A DNA stretch of 64,000 nt from Sphingobacterium sp. PCS056 (GCF_023273895.1 NZ_CP096883.1:2728001-2792000), one strand, 5' to 3'. Positions 17,797 through 26,089 are shown, counted from the stretch's first letter. Notes: a model not told the origin generated them from the letters alone. Made by a program: numbers and translations.

Positions 17797-18330
17797 ATGA
17801 ATAAGAAAAACAAGCACAGTTTTGAATTTAAGTTGAGCTGTGTTAGACAAATGGATGAGCATTATCGTTCTGCAAAGTCTTTGGGAGAAGAATTCGGGAT
17901 TACGTATTCTTTGTTTGAGACGTGGTACAAAATATATAAGTATCAGGGGGAATCGGGGCTACTTCCCAGGAAAGGGAAAAGACACTTTAGTGCTTCTTTT
18001 AAGCTTTCTGTCCTTACTGCAATCCGAGAAGAAAGTTTATCTTTGAAAGAAGCCCGTGTACGCTTTGACCTTTCCTCGGATGCCCATATCATTGAATGGC
18101 AGAAAAGGCTGGACAAGTTTGGTCCAGAAGGATTGGAGGCACGGCCAAAAGGGAGACCCTTGATGACAAAGAAAGCAAATCCGCAGATCAAGCGAAAAGT
18201 TAGAAAAACGAATAAAGCGCTCACGCGTGAAGAGGAACTTTTGCAGGAGAATGAGTATTTACGTGCAGAAAATGCCCTGCTAAAAAAGCTCAGCGCCTTA
18301 GCTCAAGCCGAAAACAAGCGAAAGCCATAA
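17797..18330 (+). CDS. IS3-family transposase OrfA (DNA-binding)
   Basis: The product is 177 residues with two helix-turn-helix segments (about residues 8-58, KLSCVRQMDEHYRSAKSLGE, and about 68-118). A leucine-zipper-like helix closes the protein (LLQENEYLRAENALLKKLSA), used for multimerisation in this family. It recognises the terminal repeats. Near its end the heptamer AAAAAAG (18282-18288) allows a -1 slip into the orfB frame, giving the full OrfAB transposase. Its stop overlaps the orfB ATG by one base. Confidence 0.94.
   Translation: MNKKNKHSFEFKLSCVRQMDEHYRSAKSLGEEFGITYSLFETWYKIYKYQGESGLLPRKGKRHFSASFKLSVLTAIREESLSLKEARVRFDLSSDAHIIEWQKRLDKFGPEGLEARPKGRPLMTKKANPQIKRKVRKTNKALTREEELLQENEYLRAENALLKKLSALAQAENKRKP
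18282..18288 (+). other. Programmed -1 frameshift heptamer AAAAAAG
   Basis: In the orfA frame the bases read CTA AAA AAG (Leu-Lys-Lys). Slipping back one base continues as Lys-Lys-Ala-Gln-Arg-Leu in the orfB frame, which is open from here through the orfB ATG to its stop. A-rich heptamers are the standard frameshift signal of IS3-family elements. Confidence 0.85.
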
Positions 18331-19166
18331 TGGAGCTAAGGCATCAATTTGATCTTGATATCCTGCTGAGTTGCGTTAAAATGGCAAGAAGTACTTTCTA
18401 TTATCATTCCAAGAAGGAGGGACAAGCAGATAAATACGAACAGGTGAAAGCGCAAATCAACAAAGTTTACCATGTACATAAGGGCCGCTTTGGCTATCGC
18501 CGCATTACCCTGCAGCTCAAACGGGATGGAGTGGATATGAATCATAAGACCATTCTTAGATTAATGAGGGAAATGGGTTTGAAGAGTCTGATCAGGATAA
18601 AGAAATACAGGTCATACCGGGGTGAACTGGGCAAGATCGCCCCCAATATCCTCAACAGGAAATTCCAGGCTGAGGGGCCTTTGCAAAAATGGGCCACGGA
18701 TATTACTGAGTTCAAAGTCAAGGAAAAAAAGCTGTATCTCTCCCCAATAATTGATCTGTTTAATCAGGAAGTTATAAGTTATGAAATTACTGACAGGCCG
18801 GTCTTTAAAGGGGTAATGGATATGCTCAAAAAGGCACTGCCCAAAGCAAGGGGGGCATCACAACTGCTTTTACATTCAGATCAGGGCTGGCAATACCAAA
18901 TGCCTAAATATCAACAGTGGCTCAAAGAAAACGGAATCACTCAAAGCATGTCCAGAAAAGGAAATTGCCTTGATAATGCCGTAATTGAAAATTTCTTCGG
19001 AATTTTAAAATCAGAACTGTTTTATCTAAAACAATACGAATCAACAGAGAAGTTAAAAAGCGAAATAGAAGATTATATCTCCTATTACAATAATCAACGG
19101 ATAAAACTAAATTTAAATGGAATGAGCCCGACAGAATATCGAGCTCATTATTACAAATCTAATTAA
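18330..19166 (+). CDS. IS3-family transposase OrfB (DDE integrase domain)
   Basis: The product is 278 residues from its own ATG. It has an N-terminal HTH_21-like segment (HVHKGRFGYRRITLQLKRDG) and a retroviral-integrase-type core with the catalytic triad Asp124 (WATDITEF), Asp184 (HSDQGWQYQ) and Glu220 (CLDNAVIENFFG). The spacing of 35 residues between the second Asp and the Glu is the D,D(35)E signature. It is made as an OrfAB fusion by frameshift and perhaps alone through the TAATG overlap with orfA. No truncation is visible. Confidence 0.95.
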   Translation: MELRHQFDLDILLSCVKMARSTFYYHSKKEGQADKYEQVKAQINKVYHVHKGRFGYRRITLQLKRDGVDMNHKTILRLMREMGLKSLIRIKKYRSYRGELGKIAPNILNRKFQAEGPLQKWATDITEFKVKEKKLYLSPIIDLFNQEVISYEITDRPVFKGVMDMLKKALPKARGASQLLLHSDQGWQYQMPKYQQWLKENGITQSMSRKGNCLDNAVIENFFGILKSELFYLKQYESTEKLKSEIEDYISYYNNQRIKLNLNGMSPTEYRAHYYKSN

Positions 19167-19198
19167 CTAAATTTGTCCAATATTTTGGGGGCAGTCCA

Positions 19199-19202
19199 TC
19201 AT
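19199..19202. repeat. Target-site duplication TCAT, right copy
   Basis: This is the partner of the TCAT at 17750-17753 and directly follows the CA tip of the element. Confidence 0.8.
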
Positions 19203-19296
19203 TTGGACAGCTCCTTACTTATTGCTCTTCTATTGAATAGTAATGGTTAGCTTTCTAATAGCAGATTAAAAACTTATAGATTATGATTTAATTCAA

Positions 19297-20592
19297 TTAG
19301 TTATAAGAATTTTCCAATAGGGTAATAGCGTCAAATAGTACACCGGCTTCACCCCTAAATGTTCCTGATCCTTCAGGTTTGTTATCCTTTGTGTACCACT
19401 CATAGAATCCTTTATTTTTTATAACCCGATCCAGCATGGGTTTTATTTGCTCATAGGCTTCTTTTTCGTAACCATTTTTTACCAACTGTTGGATCATGCG
19501 ACCTCCGAACCAAGTCCAATCCCCACCGTTTTGATATCCATATGGATACATCCCTTTATTTTTGAATGAACCTGCAGGATAAGTCGGATAGATCGTCAAG
19601 CCGATTGTGGCAGCACCAGAATCTTTCACATTTTTCACCATCTTATCTAAGGCTGTTTTTATTTGTTCCTTACTCAGCAAATTGGCTTCGATAGCAATAG
19701 CAGTACCACCATGATAGTAGATCTGATTCTCATCAAAATCTGAAGAAAATGGCGATCCATTGATATAGATATGAGGGATAAATTTTTGATTTTTCTTATC
19801 CCAAAGATGCTTCATTGTATTGGAAGCGATTTCATCGCGGATGGGTTTCCACTGGGATGCTTTTTCAGGAACGAGCTCTATATAATTGTCCAAAGCAATT
19901 AAAAACATCGCATTATCATAAACGTCTAATGCAATATGAGAATTTTCATCTAAATGCACACCCCAATCATGTTCAGGTTGTACGTCACCCCAATCAACTG
20001 TCGTTGCACCCCAAAGTAAACCATAAGTTTTATTGTATCGTTCATTCATTAAGAACTGGAGGGCATTTTCCATTTTGTCTTTAACGATACTATTACCCAC
20101 CTTGTCCGATAAGAAAGATGTATCCTGTGATGCTTTCACATATTTGTAAACAGCCTGAATCAAAGAAGTTTCCTGATCTGTTTCTACGGTATTTTTATGC
20201 CCCGCATAATCTGGAGCTAATACATTTGTTATCGTATAGTAGTCAGATGTGCCATTTTTTAAGCTCGCTTTTTTAACAAAGCCATCTGCAATATTCCCAT
20301 CAGGCCCCTGTAGTTTTAGAAATATAAGCAATTGATCTTTTATTTGCTCGTGAGGATGCACTTGTGTAGCTAAATTGATAAAGGTATTGTAATCTCTGAT
20401 CCATACCTCTCCATATCCATCTCCAGCATTGAAACCGGATTTTATGGTATTGGTTGCCATATCTTTGACTAGTTGAAAACTACTGTCTTTTTTCATGTCG
20501 GCCTGCCAACTATTTTGTGTTCCTTTGCTTCCACTTGGATTGCAGGAAAATAAAAGGGCAGAGGAAGCTATTGCAAAAAATAGGTTTTTCAT
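19297..20592 (-). CDS. Putative (alpha/alpha)6-barrel glycosidase-like lipoprotein
   Basis: The product is 431 residues with a lipoprotein signal (SSALLFSCNPSG, Cys near 17). The body is rich in helical segments bearing aromatic and acidic motifs typical of six-hairpin glycosidases: GEVWIRDYNTF (about 65), ETDQETSLI (about 140), LLWGATTVDWGDVQPEHDWG (about 190-210), ALDVYDNAMF, and GYQNGGDWTWFGGRMIQQL (about 350-370). I cannot place it in a numbered GH family. A close paralogue lies at 24.6 kb. It is the last gene of an operon with the sugar porter and mannose-6-phosphate isomerase (17-base gap upstream), so it probably acts on alpha-mannosides or a related sugar at the cell surface or in the periplasm. 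Catalytic residues are not assigned. Confidence 0.8.
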   Translation of the reverse strand: MKNLFFAIASSALLFSCNPSGSKGTQNSWQADMKKDSSFQLVKDMATNTIKSGFNAGDGYGEVWIRDYNTFINLATQVHPHEQIKDQLLIFLKLQGPDGNIADGFVKKASLKNGTSDYYTITNVLAPDYAGHKNTVETDQETSLIQAVYKYVKASQDTSFLSDKVGNSIVKDKMENALQFLMNERYNKTYGLLWGATTVDWGDVQPEHDWGVHLDENSHIALDVYDNAMFLIALDNYIELVPEKASQWKPIRDEIASNTMKHLWDKKNQKFIPHIYINGSPFSSDFDENQIYYHGGTAIAIEANLLSKEQIKTALDKMVKNVKDSGAATIGLTIYPTYPAGSFKNKGMYPYGYQNGGDWTWFGGRMIQQLVKNGYEKEAYEQIKPMLDRVIKNKGFYEWYTKDNKPEGSGTFRGEAGVLFDAITLLENSYN

Positions 20593-20609
20593 ATTTTTAA
20601 ATGTTTAGT

Positions 20610-22361
20610 TTAAAATTGGTTACATTTTGAATCTTTAATGTATGATTGGATCACTTTTGCCGGCTGTTTTCCAAGGTTACGAAGTGTATATGATCCTGTT
20701 GCAGCTGGAATGGCAAATGTCTCAACATAATTAAAAACTTCCCTCATACCATTTGCAGTTGTTAATTCCACAGCTTCACCCTCAACGAGCATCAGAATAT
20801 GACACTGATTTTTTGTTTCAATCGTTACCTCTTGGTCAAAGTCATAGCGTACAACATCATAAAAATGATCCTCATGAGTAGCTAAGTGAACTTTTGTTGC
20901 TTGATCATCAATTTTGTGAGAAACAGGTTTCGCAATTAGGGTATCGTTGACTACTTGTCCTTTTCTTTCAAAATTAAGATTGTCAAAAGCACGGTCGATA
21001 TTTAAAGGACGTGGTTTGCCATCCAAATCAGGTCTTACCCAATCGTACATTTTAAAGGTGAAGTTGTATGGAGTCGCACTGATTTCTAGAACTAAATTAT
21101 CGATACCCGACGAATGTACAGTACCATGTGGAATCAAGAATAAATCATGCTTTTTAGATTCAAATTTTTGAATATATTGATCTACCTCAATGGCTTCTCC
21201 GGTTTTAAAACTATGTTCTAAAGCCGTGCGAAACTCATTTTTATTGATGTCGTCTTGAAAACCTAGGTATACTTGTGCATCTCCTTTTCTGTCGACAATG
21301 TAGTAGGTTTCATCTTGGGTAAAGTTTTCTCCAAATTGTGACTTTGCATACTGCGGGCTAGGGTGACACTGTATTGATAAATTTCCTCCATCAAAGGTAT
21401 CTAAGAAATTGAATCTGATTGGAAAATCTACACCAAATCTTGGTTCAGCCAAACCCAGTACATTTTTTCTTTCAGTAAACATCAATTGATCAAATGAAAT
21501 TTCCAAAAGCAGATCATTAAATTTTAATGATAAACCATTTTCAGGGACAATCATCTCGAAGGACCAAGCGTAGTTTTTTGCATTTTGATCTATTCCTGTT
21601 AGATGATCTTTCATCCATTGACCGCCCCAAACACCGGATTCAAATGTCGGTTTTACTCTAAAATAATTAACAGACATTTCATGCAAGGTCTGTCTTAAAT
21701 CAGAACCACTCATCCAAGGTAGGGTTTCGTCAGATTGCTGGTCTGCCATGATTTCTATCCGAGATAGGATTGAATTTTTGTGGCTATTTAATGCTTGCCA
21801 ATCCACAAAATAATATCGTTTGTAAATCTGTTTTGGATCTTTTGAACTGCTGCATCCTAAGTTCCATGCTTTCCCAGCTCTCATGCGCTGAATTAGGACA
21901 CTTTTAGGCAAATCAACATACATAATTGAAGCTTGATTATCTAAAAGAGCTGCTCCAGGTCCGTAAAAGATGATATACTCTTGGTTATTTGCGAGCATAT
22001 CATGGAATTTCGCTAATTTTTCAGCGTTAAAATAAGAAGATAATGGAAGAGGAGATTTTTTTCCAAATAAGGGATCATTTCCACCAAGATAAGGTGCTAC
22101 CTGATTATTAATAATCTCTTCTGATAAAAGTGCTTCATCAATAGCGATGAAGCGCGGTTTAATACCACAATTTTCAAATTCTTTTGAAATATTTTCGATG
22201 ACAAATTCCCAGTTTACTCCAACAAAACCATCGATGATATGTATCTTCTTGTCGTGAAGTATACGGGCCAGTTTTTGGAATGAGTTTGAAATTTCACCTG
22301 TAGCAGGGAAAGCGGGCATAATATTGTACTGTACCGTTGCTGAGTCTGTAGTGATATGCAT
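20610..22361 (-). CDS. Kinase-like domain fused to class I mannose-6-phosphate isomerase
   Basis: The product is 583 residues. The C-terminal part (about residues 235-580) is a class I phosphomannose isomerase cupin: the metal-site segment SIQCHPSPQYA, FESGVWGGQWMKD near its start, and LIPHGTVHSSGIDNLVLEIS. It interconverts mannose-6-phosphate and fructose-6-phosphate in the cytoplasm. The N-terminal 200 residues (HIIDGFVGVNWE...RFIAIDEALL...YIIFYGPGAALL...YVDLPKSVLIQRMRAGK) resemble a uridine-kinase-like P-loop fold, but the loop lacks the GKS/T residues needed for ATP binding. It is the middle gene of a three-gene operon behind a GntR operator, which fits mannose catabolism. Confidence 0.88.
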   Translation of the reverse strand: MHITTDSATVQYNIMPAFPATGEISNSFQKLARILHDKKIHIIDGFVGVNWEFVIENISKEFENCGIKPRFIAIDEALLSEEIINNQVAPYLGGNDPLFGKKSPLPLSSYFNAEKLAKFHDMLANNQEYIIFYGPGAALLDNQASIMYVDLPKSVLIQRMRAGKAWNLGCSSSKDPKQIYKRYYFVDWQALNSHKNSILSRIEIMADQQSDETLPWMSGSDLRQTLHEMSVNYFRVKPTFESGVWGGQWMKDHLTGIDQNAKNYAWSFEMIVPENGLSLKFNDLLLEISFDQLMFTERKNVLGLAEPRFGVDFPIRFNFLDTFDGGNLSIQCHPSPQYAKSQFGENFTQDETYYIVDRKGDAQVYLGFQDDINKNEFRTALEHSFKTGEAIEVDQYIQKFESKKHDLFLIPHGTVHSSGIDNLVLEISATPYNFTFKMYDWVRPDLDGKPRPLNIDRAFDNLNFERKGQVVNDTLIAKPVSHKIDDQATKVHLATHEDHFYDVVRYDFDQEVTIETKNQCHILMLVEGEAVELTTANGMREVFNYVETFAIPAATGSYTLRNLGKQPAKVIQSYIKDSKCNQF

Positions 22362-22402
22362 GTTAAATTATTTTGTTGAAATCTGTTAAATGTATAGCTA
22401 AC

Positions 22403-23725
22403 TTATTTACGGGCTTTATCTTTCCAATATTTCTCTATTTCTTCTAGAGGCTTACCCTTAGTTTCAGGTAAGAATAGGAGTACGGTTATAAAAGCAATCG
22501 CACAGAAGAATGCAAATAGCCAAAAAGTGTAGCGAGCTCCCCAAGCATCTAGGATGATGGGGGTCAATTGACCGATAATGGCATCTGAAATCCACATAAC
22601 CAAGATACTGATACCCATGGCACGTGCTCGGATCGAATTGGGGAAAATCTCTGAAGCAACCACAAACTTTAAAGGACCGATAGAAAAGGCAAAGAAAAAC
22701 ATAAACGAAAGTATCGAAATGATTAAAGCCGTATTGTTAATCTCTTGATTTGTTGCAAATAGAAACCCGGTCACAATTAAGCTGAGGGTAGCCCCCAATG
22801 TTCCAAATACATATAGAGGTCTTCGTCCCCAGTTGTCAACTTTCCATATTGCAAAGCATGTGAATAGTACGTTTGCAAGTCCAAAGAACAATTGCGCATG
22901 ATAGGAATTGCTCATCGAAATGCCCGAATCCAAAAGAATCGTCGGACCATAGTAAACAATGGCATTAATACCACTAAGCTGTGAGAATAGCGGTAAGAGT
23001 AAACCCAGTAAAAATGCTTTTCTGTAAACCGGAGAAAAAAGATCTTTTAGATTTCCTTTCGTTTCAGGTGGGCTATCTTGTAGATTTGGGAGATTAATTT
23101 TAGCACTTATTTCAGCTACCTCAGCGTTTCTTCCAACTTTTAGTAACCAACGTGGGCTTTCAGGAACAAAATATGCTCCAATAGAAAGTAATATTGCAGG
23201 TATTGCTCCAACTAAAAACATGATCCGCCACTGTCCATGGTTTTCCGAGGGAAGATGTTGAATAATCAGATAATTACTGATATAAGCGATAAGAATACCA
23301 AAAGTAATTGCAAGTTGATAGGAAGTCACTGCTCGGCCCCTAAATTGGCTGGGGGATATCTCTGCAATGTATAGCGGAACAACAATAGAGGCAATCCCCA
23401 CACCTATGCCACCAAGACCGCGAAAAAGAATAAGCATCATATAGCTCGTGCTCAGTCCACAACCTATTGCGGATACTAAAAATAGAATAGATGCAACGAT
23501 AAGCGCAGGCTTGCGGCCATACCTATCGCTAAAGCTACCTGTGAAAATCACGCCCACTATACAACCAATTAAAGCTGAACTGACAAATATGCCCTCTTGA
23601 TTTGGGGTTAATCCAAAAAAATGCTTTACTAAAGGTAATGCTCCTGCTATAACGGCCATATCAAATCCGAAAAGTAGTCCCCCTAGCGACACGATACATA
23701 GAATAAGGATGAAAAATTTATTCAT
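22403..23725 (-). CDS. Sugar porter family MFS transporter
   Basis: The product is 440 residues with twelve predicted membrane helices. Sugar-porter signatures are clear: DRYGRKPALI between helices 2 and 3, PESPRWLLKVGR after helix 6, and PETKGKPLEEIEKYW after helix 12. It would bring a monosaccharide into the cytoplasm by proton symport. It is the first gene of the operon with the phosphomannose isomerase and a glycosidase-like lipoprotein, so mannose is the likely cargo. A perfect palindromic operator overlaps its promoter, divergent from the GntR gene. No sugar kinase is adjacent. Confidence 0.93.
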   Translation of the reverse strand: MNKFFILILCIVSLGGLLFGFDMAVIAGALPLVKHFFGLTPNQEGIFVSSALIGCIVGVIFTGSFSDRYGRKPALIVASILFLVSAIGCGLSTSYMMLILFRGLGGIGVGIASIVVPLYIAEISPSQFRGRAVTSYQLAITFGILIAYISNYLIIQHLPSENHGQWRIMFLVGAIPAILLSIGAYFVPESPRWLLKVGRNAEVAEISAKINLPNLQDSPPETKGNLKDLFSPVYRKAFLLGLLLPLFSQLSGINAIVYYGPTILLDSGISMSNSYHAQLFFGLANVLFTCFAIWKVDNWGRRPLYVFGTLGATLSLIVTGFLFATNQEINNTALIISILSFMFFFAFSIGPLKFVVASEIFPNSIRARAMGISILVMWISDAIIGQLTPIILDAWGARYTFWLFAFFCAIAFITVLLFLPETKGKPLEEIEKYWKDKARK

Positions 23726-23743
23726 ATTAAGGTTTTATAATTA

Positions 23744-23759
23744 GTATGTATATACATAC
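23744..23759. promoter_or_regulatory. GntR-type operator, perfect 16-bp palindrome (copy 1)
   Basis: GTATGTATATACATAC is perfectly palindromic and lies between the divergent porter and GntR genes. It abuts and shares one base with the -7 element of the porter promoter. Related copies occur at 25946 and 26090. Confidence 0.82.
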
Positions 23760-23790
23760 AAACATATATTTATTTTTTTAATAATGCAAA
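23759..23790 (-). promoter_or_regulatory. Promoter of the porter operon (TTTG-20-TATGTTTG)
   Basis: On the minus strand TTTG (23790-23787) and TATGTTTG (23766-23759) are separated by 20 bases, matching the Bacteroidota -33/-7 pattern. The operator begins at the last base of the -7 box and would cover the start point. Confidence 0.72.
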
Positions 23791-23818
23791 AAATCTTACT
23801 TTAGCCTAAGTAATAAAT

Positions 23819-24556
23819 ATGATGAATCTTAAAATAGACCATAAAAGTCCGATACCATTACATATACAGGCCGAGAATTTGTTGCGCGAACTGATCAAGC
23901 AACCGGAATATATTGATGGGAAATTATTGCCAAATGAAATTGAACTGGCTAAGCGCCTGGCAATTTCACGTTCAACATTACGGCTGGCAATCAATAAGTT
24001 GGTTTACGAAGAGCTGTTAATCAGGAAGAAGGGGATCGGTACTAAGGTAGCAAGTGCCAAATTCAGTTCAAAGTCCAAAAATTGGTTAAGTTTCTCCCAA
24101 GAGATGAAAAATCGGGGTCTCGAGGTGAAAAATTTTGAACTTCATGTTAGTTGGGAAATTCCTGATAAAGCAGTTGCACAATTTTTTGATGTACCAGAAG
24201 ATTTGAAGTTACTTAAATTAGAACGTTTGCGGGGCAAAAAAGACGATCCCTTTGTTTATTTTATCTCTTACTTTCATCCACGTATTGGGTTGACTGGAGA
24301 TGAAGATTTTAAACGTCCGCTTTATGAAATATTAGAAGCAGATTTTCATATTGTAGCCGATCTGTCTCAGGAAGAACTGGATGCGATGCCTGCTAATAAA
24401 TTTATCGCCGACAAGCTTGAAATAGCTATTGGTGCACCTATTTTGTCAAGGAAGAGATTTGTCTTTGATCAATCAGGAAGGCCTATTGAATACAATCTTG
24501 GATATTATCGTGCTGAGAGTTTTACGTATACCGTCGAAAGTAGACGCGATTATTAG
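23819..24556 (+). CDS. GntR-family regulator with UTRA ligand domain
   Basis: The product is 245 residues. The N-terminal winged helix (about residues 8-75: PIPLHIQAENLLRELI...NEIELAKRLAISRSTLRLAINKL...IRKKGIGTKVA) is of the GntR/HutC type. The C-terminal part (about 90-240; KLLKLERLRGKKDDPFVYFISYFHP ... GRPIEYNLGYYRAESFTY) is a UTRA effector domain that usually senses a sugar phosphate or related metabolite. It is divergent from the porter operon. Its predicted sites also lie before the GH92 gene and the second glycosidase-like lipoprotein, so it is likely a local repressor released by a mannose-derived metabolite. The ligand is inference. ATG codons at 23819 and 23822 are both possible starts. 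Confidence 0.92.
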   Translation: MMNLKIDHKSPIPLHIQAENLLRELIKQPEYIDGKLLPNEIELAKRLAISRSTLRLAINKLVYEELLIRKKGIGTKVASAKFSSKSKNWLSFSQEMKNRGLEVKNFELHVSWEIPDKAVAQFFDVPEDLKLLKLERLRGKKDDPFVYFISYFHPRIGLTGDEDFKRPLYEILEADFHIVADLSQEELDAMPANKFIADKLEIAIGAPILSRKRFVFDQSGRPIEYNLGYYRAESFTYTVESRRDY

Positions 24557-24562
24557 TATATA

Positions 24563-24598
24563 AAATGAATCTGGATAATTAATTATCCAGATTCATTT
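24563..24598. terminator. Perfect 36-bp palindrome, two-way terminator
   Basis: Arms of 18 bases (AAATGAATCTGGATAATT and its complement) meet without a spacer between two convergent genes. A/T runs at both ends allow termination in both directions. Confidence 0.85.
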
Positions 24599-24610
24599 GT
24601 AACAAAGTTT

Positions 24611-25921
24611 TTATTTTTTATCTAAAGTTTCTTTAGCCCAATCGTTCATTAGTAGAATCGCTTTGCTTAAAACTCCGGCAGAGCCTTTGAACTTACCAGA
24701 ACCACTAGGAACATCATTTTTTCCATACCATTCGTAAAACCCTTTGTTTTTAACAACTCGGTTGATCATAGGTTGAATCTGTTGATAAGCCTCTTTTGTA
24801 TAGCCGTTTAGTACTAATTGTTGGATCATTCTGCCACCAAACCAGGTCCAGTCACCACCATTTTGATAAGCATAGGGCTTTGACATCCAGCCTTTAAAAA
24901 ATCCTTCTGGGTAAGTAGGGTAGATTGTAAGTCCAATACTAGGCATGCCAGATAACCGTACATTTTCTAACATTTGATCATTTACAATTTTAATCTGTTC
25001 CTTACTTAGAAGTCCCGATTCAATAGCTATGGTCGTTCCACCGTGGTAATGAATTTTATTTTCATCAAATCCTTCAGGCAATGGCGAATCTTTAGGATAA
25101 ATATGTGGAATGAATTTATGTAGTTTCTTATCCCACAGATGCTTCATCGTATTGATCTCAATTTCATTTTTAAGACTTTTCCATTCAGCAACTTTTGGAG
25201 CATCAGGGAGTATATCAATTAGCGTTTTCAAAGCTATGATGTACATAGCGTTGTCATAGACATCAATGGCTTCATTGGATAGATTATTCCAGTCGCAACC
25301 AAAATCATCATGTGGTTGGACATCGCCCCAATCAGCTGTCATTGCGCCCCAAAGCAGTTTATATTCCTTATTGTACCGCTCTCTATTTAAATAATCCAGC
25401 ATCAGTTGGATCCGATCTTTTACAAGTATGCCGCCGATGCTTTCTTCAAGGATACTATAATCTTTTGTTTTTGCGATGTACTTGCCAAGGAGTTGAATAA
25501 GCGAAGTTTCTTGATCAGTCTCTACGGTATTTTTAAAGCCTACATGTTCAGGGTCATTCACAGAGTAATACGGCGTATCATCATGCCAGGTGAAATCTTT
25601 TTTTAGCACGTAGCCATCTACCATTTCACCATTTTTCTGTTGCATTTTAAAGAATACCAATATAGCTCCTCTCACTTCCTCTTTAGTACGTTCCTCTAGT
25701 GCGGTTTCGATAAAAGTATTCAAGTCGCGCGCCCATATTTGGGAATAACCGCTTCCTGCATTAAAACCTTCTTTAATAACCTGCCTAGCTAAGCTGTCTA
25801 CAAATATTAAATTCTTATCAGCTAAAATGGTTTTTGCGAGTTGAATATCCTCAGTTTTCTGTTTAGATGAACAGCTTGCTAATAAAAGTGCGATAGTAAA
25901 GATTGATATGCATCTTTTCAT
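24611..25921 (-). CDS. Putative (alpha/alpha)6-barrel glycosidase-like lipoprotein, paralogue
   Basis: The product is 436 residues with a lipoprotein signal (LLLASCSSKQK). It shares all the motif blocks of the 19.3-kb protein: IWARDLNTFIETAL, ETDQETSLIQLLGKY, LLWGAMTADWGDVQPHDDFG, NEAIDVYDNAMYIIAL, FDENKIHYHGGTTIAIE, and AYQNGGDWTWFGGRMIQQL. The conservation of tryptophans and acidic residues between the two suggests an active site rather than a binding protein. It is transcribed alone, divergent from the GH92 gene. A GntR-type operator sits at its predicted start point, so both paralogues belong to the same regulon. The GH family is not recognised. Confidence 0.8.
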   Translation of the reverse strand: MKRCISIFTIALLLASCSSKQKTEDIQLAKTILADKNLIFVDSLARQVIKEGFNAGSGYSQIWARDLNTFIETALEERTKEEVRGAILVFFKMQQKNGEMVDGYVLKKDFTWHDDTPYYSVNDPEHVGFKNTVETDQETSLIQLLGKYIAKTKDYSILEESIGGILVKDRIQLMLDYLNRERYNKEYKLLWGAMTADWGDVQPHDDFGCDWNNLSNEAIDVYDNAMYIIALKTLIDILPDAPKVAEWKSLKNEIEINTMKHLWDKKLHKFIPHIYPKDSPLPEGFDENKIHYHGGTTIAIESGLLSKEQIKIVNDQMLENVRLSGMPSIGLTIYPTYPEGFFKGWMSKPYAYQNGGDWTWFGGRMIQQLVLNGYTKEAYQQIQPMINRVVKNKGFYEWYGKNDVPSGSGKFKGSAGVLSKAILLMNDWAKETLDKK

Positions 25922-25945
25922 AATGAATTAAATTTGGTTTATTCT

Positions 25946-25961
25946 GTATGTGTATACATTC
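25946..25961. promoter_or_regulatory. GntR-type operator (copy 2, 14 of 16 matches)
   Basis: GTATGTGTATACATTC differs from copy 1 at two positions. On the minus strand it directly follows the -7 box TACTTTTG (25968-25961), so a bound repressor would cover the transcription start of the 25.9-kb gene. Confidence 0.75.
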
Positions 25962-25968
25962 AAAAGTA
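25961..25968 (-). promoter_or_regulatory. Predicted -7 element TACTTTTG
   Basis: This is an exact TAnnTTTG match on the minus strand, 40 bases before the start codon of the glycosidase-like lipoprotein. No good -33 element was found. Confidence 0.5.
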
Positions 25969-26089
25969 TGAAAAATCAACGTATGATTTCAATTTTTAAT
26001 GCTTTAATTTATTTGGTATTCATAATTTTACAATTATTTTCCATTTCAGTAGATTTACTGTTTACTATTTTTTAAAGCTTAATTTCGAA

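Larger units (their letters stand above)
17754..19198 (+). mobile_element. Complete IS3-family (IS150 group) insertion sequence
   Basis: The element is 1445 bp with TG...CA tips. Imperfect terminal inverted repeats of about 29 bases (left TGCAGTGCCCCCAAAAAGTT, right complement TGGACTGCCCCCAAAATATT) are flanked by the 4-base repeat TCAT. It holds two overlapping genes, orfA and orfB, with a frameshift signal. All parts appear intact, so it may still be active. Size and layout match IS150-type elements. It is inserted exactly in the loop of a palindrome. Confidence 0.93.
17737..19215. repeat. Palindrome (13-bp arms) split by an insertion sequence
   Basis: The left arm AGGAGCTGTCTAA (17737-17749) and right arm TTGGACAGCTCCT (19203-19215) pair over 13 bases with one G-U. 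Removing the insertion sequence and one copy of the TCAT duplication restores a hairpin with the loop TCAT. It lies between two convergent genes, so it was probably a terminator, although it lacks a strong T-run on either side. Confidence 0.8.

Noticed and set aside
17738..19214. IS ends placed at the GGAGCTGTC / GACAGCTCC inverted repeat
   Set aside because: With these ends no direct target duplication exists. Moving the ends inward to TG/CA gives a 4-base duplication (TCAT) and a size typical of the IS150 group; the outer repeat is then the split host palindrome.
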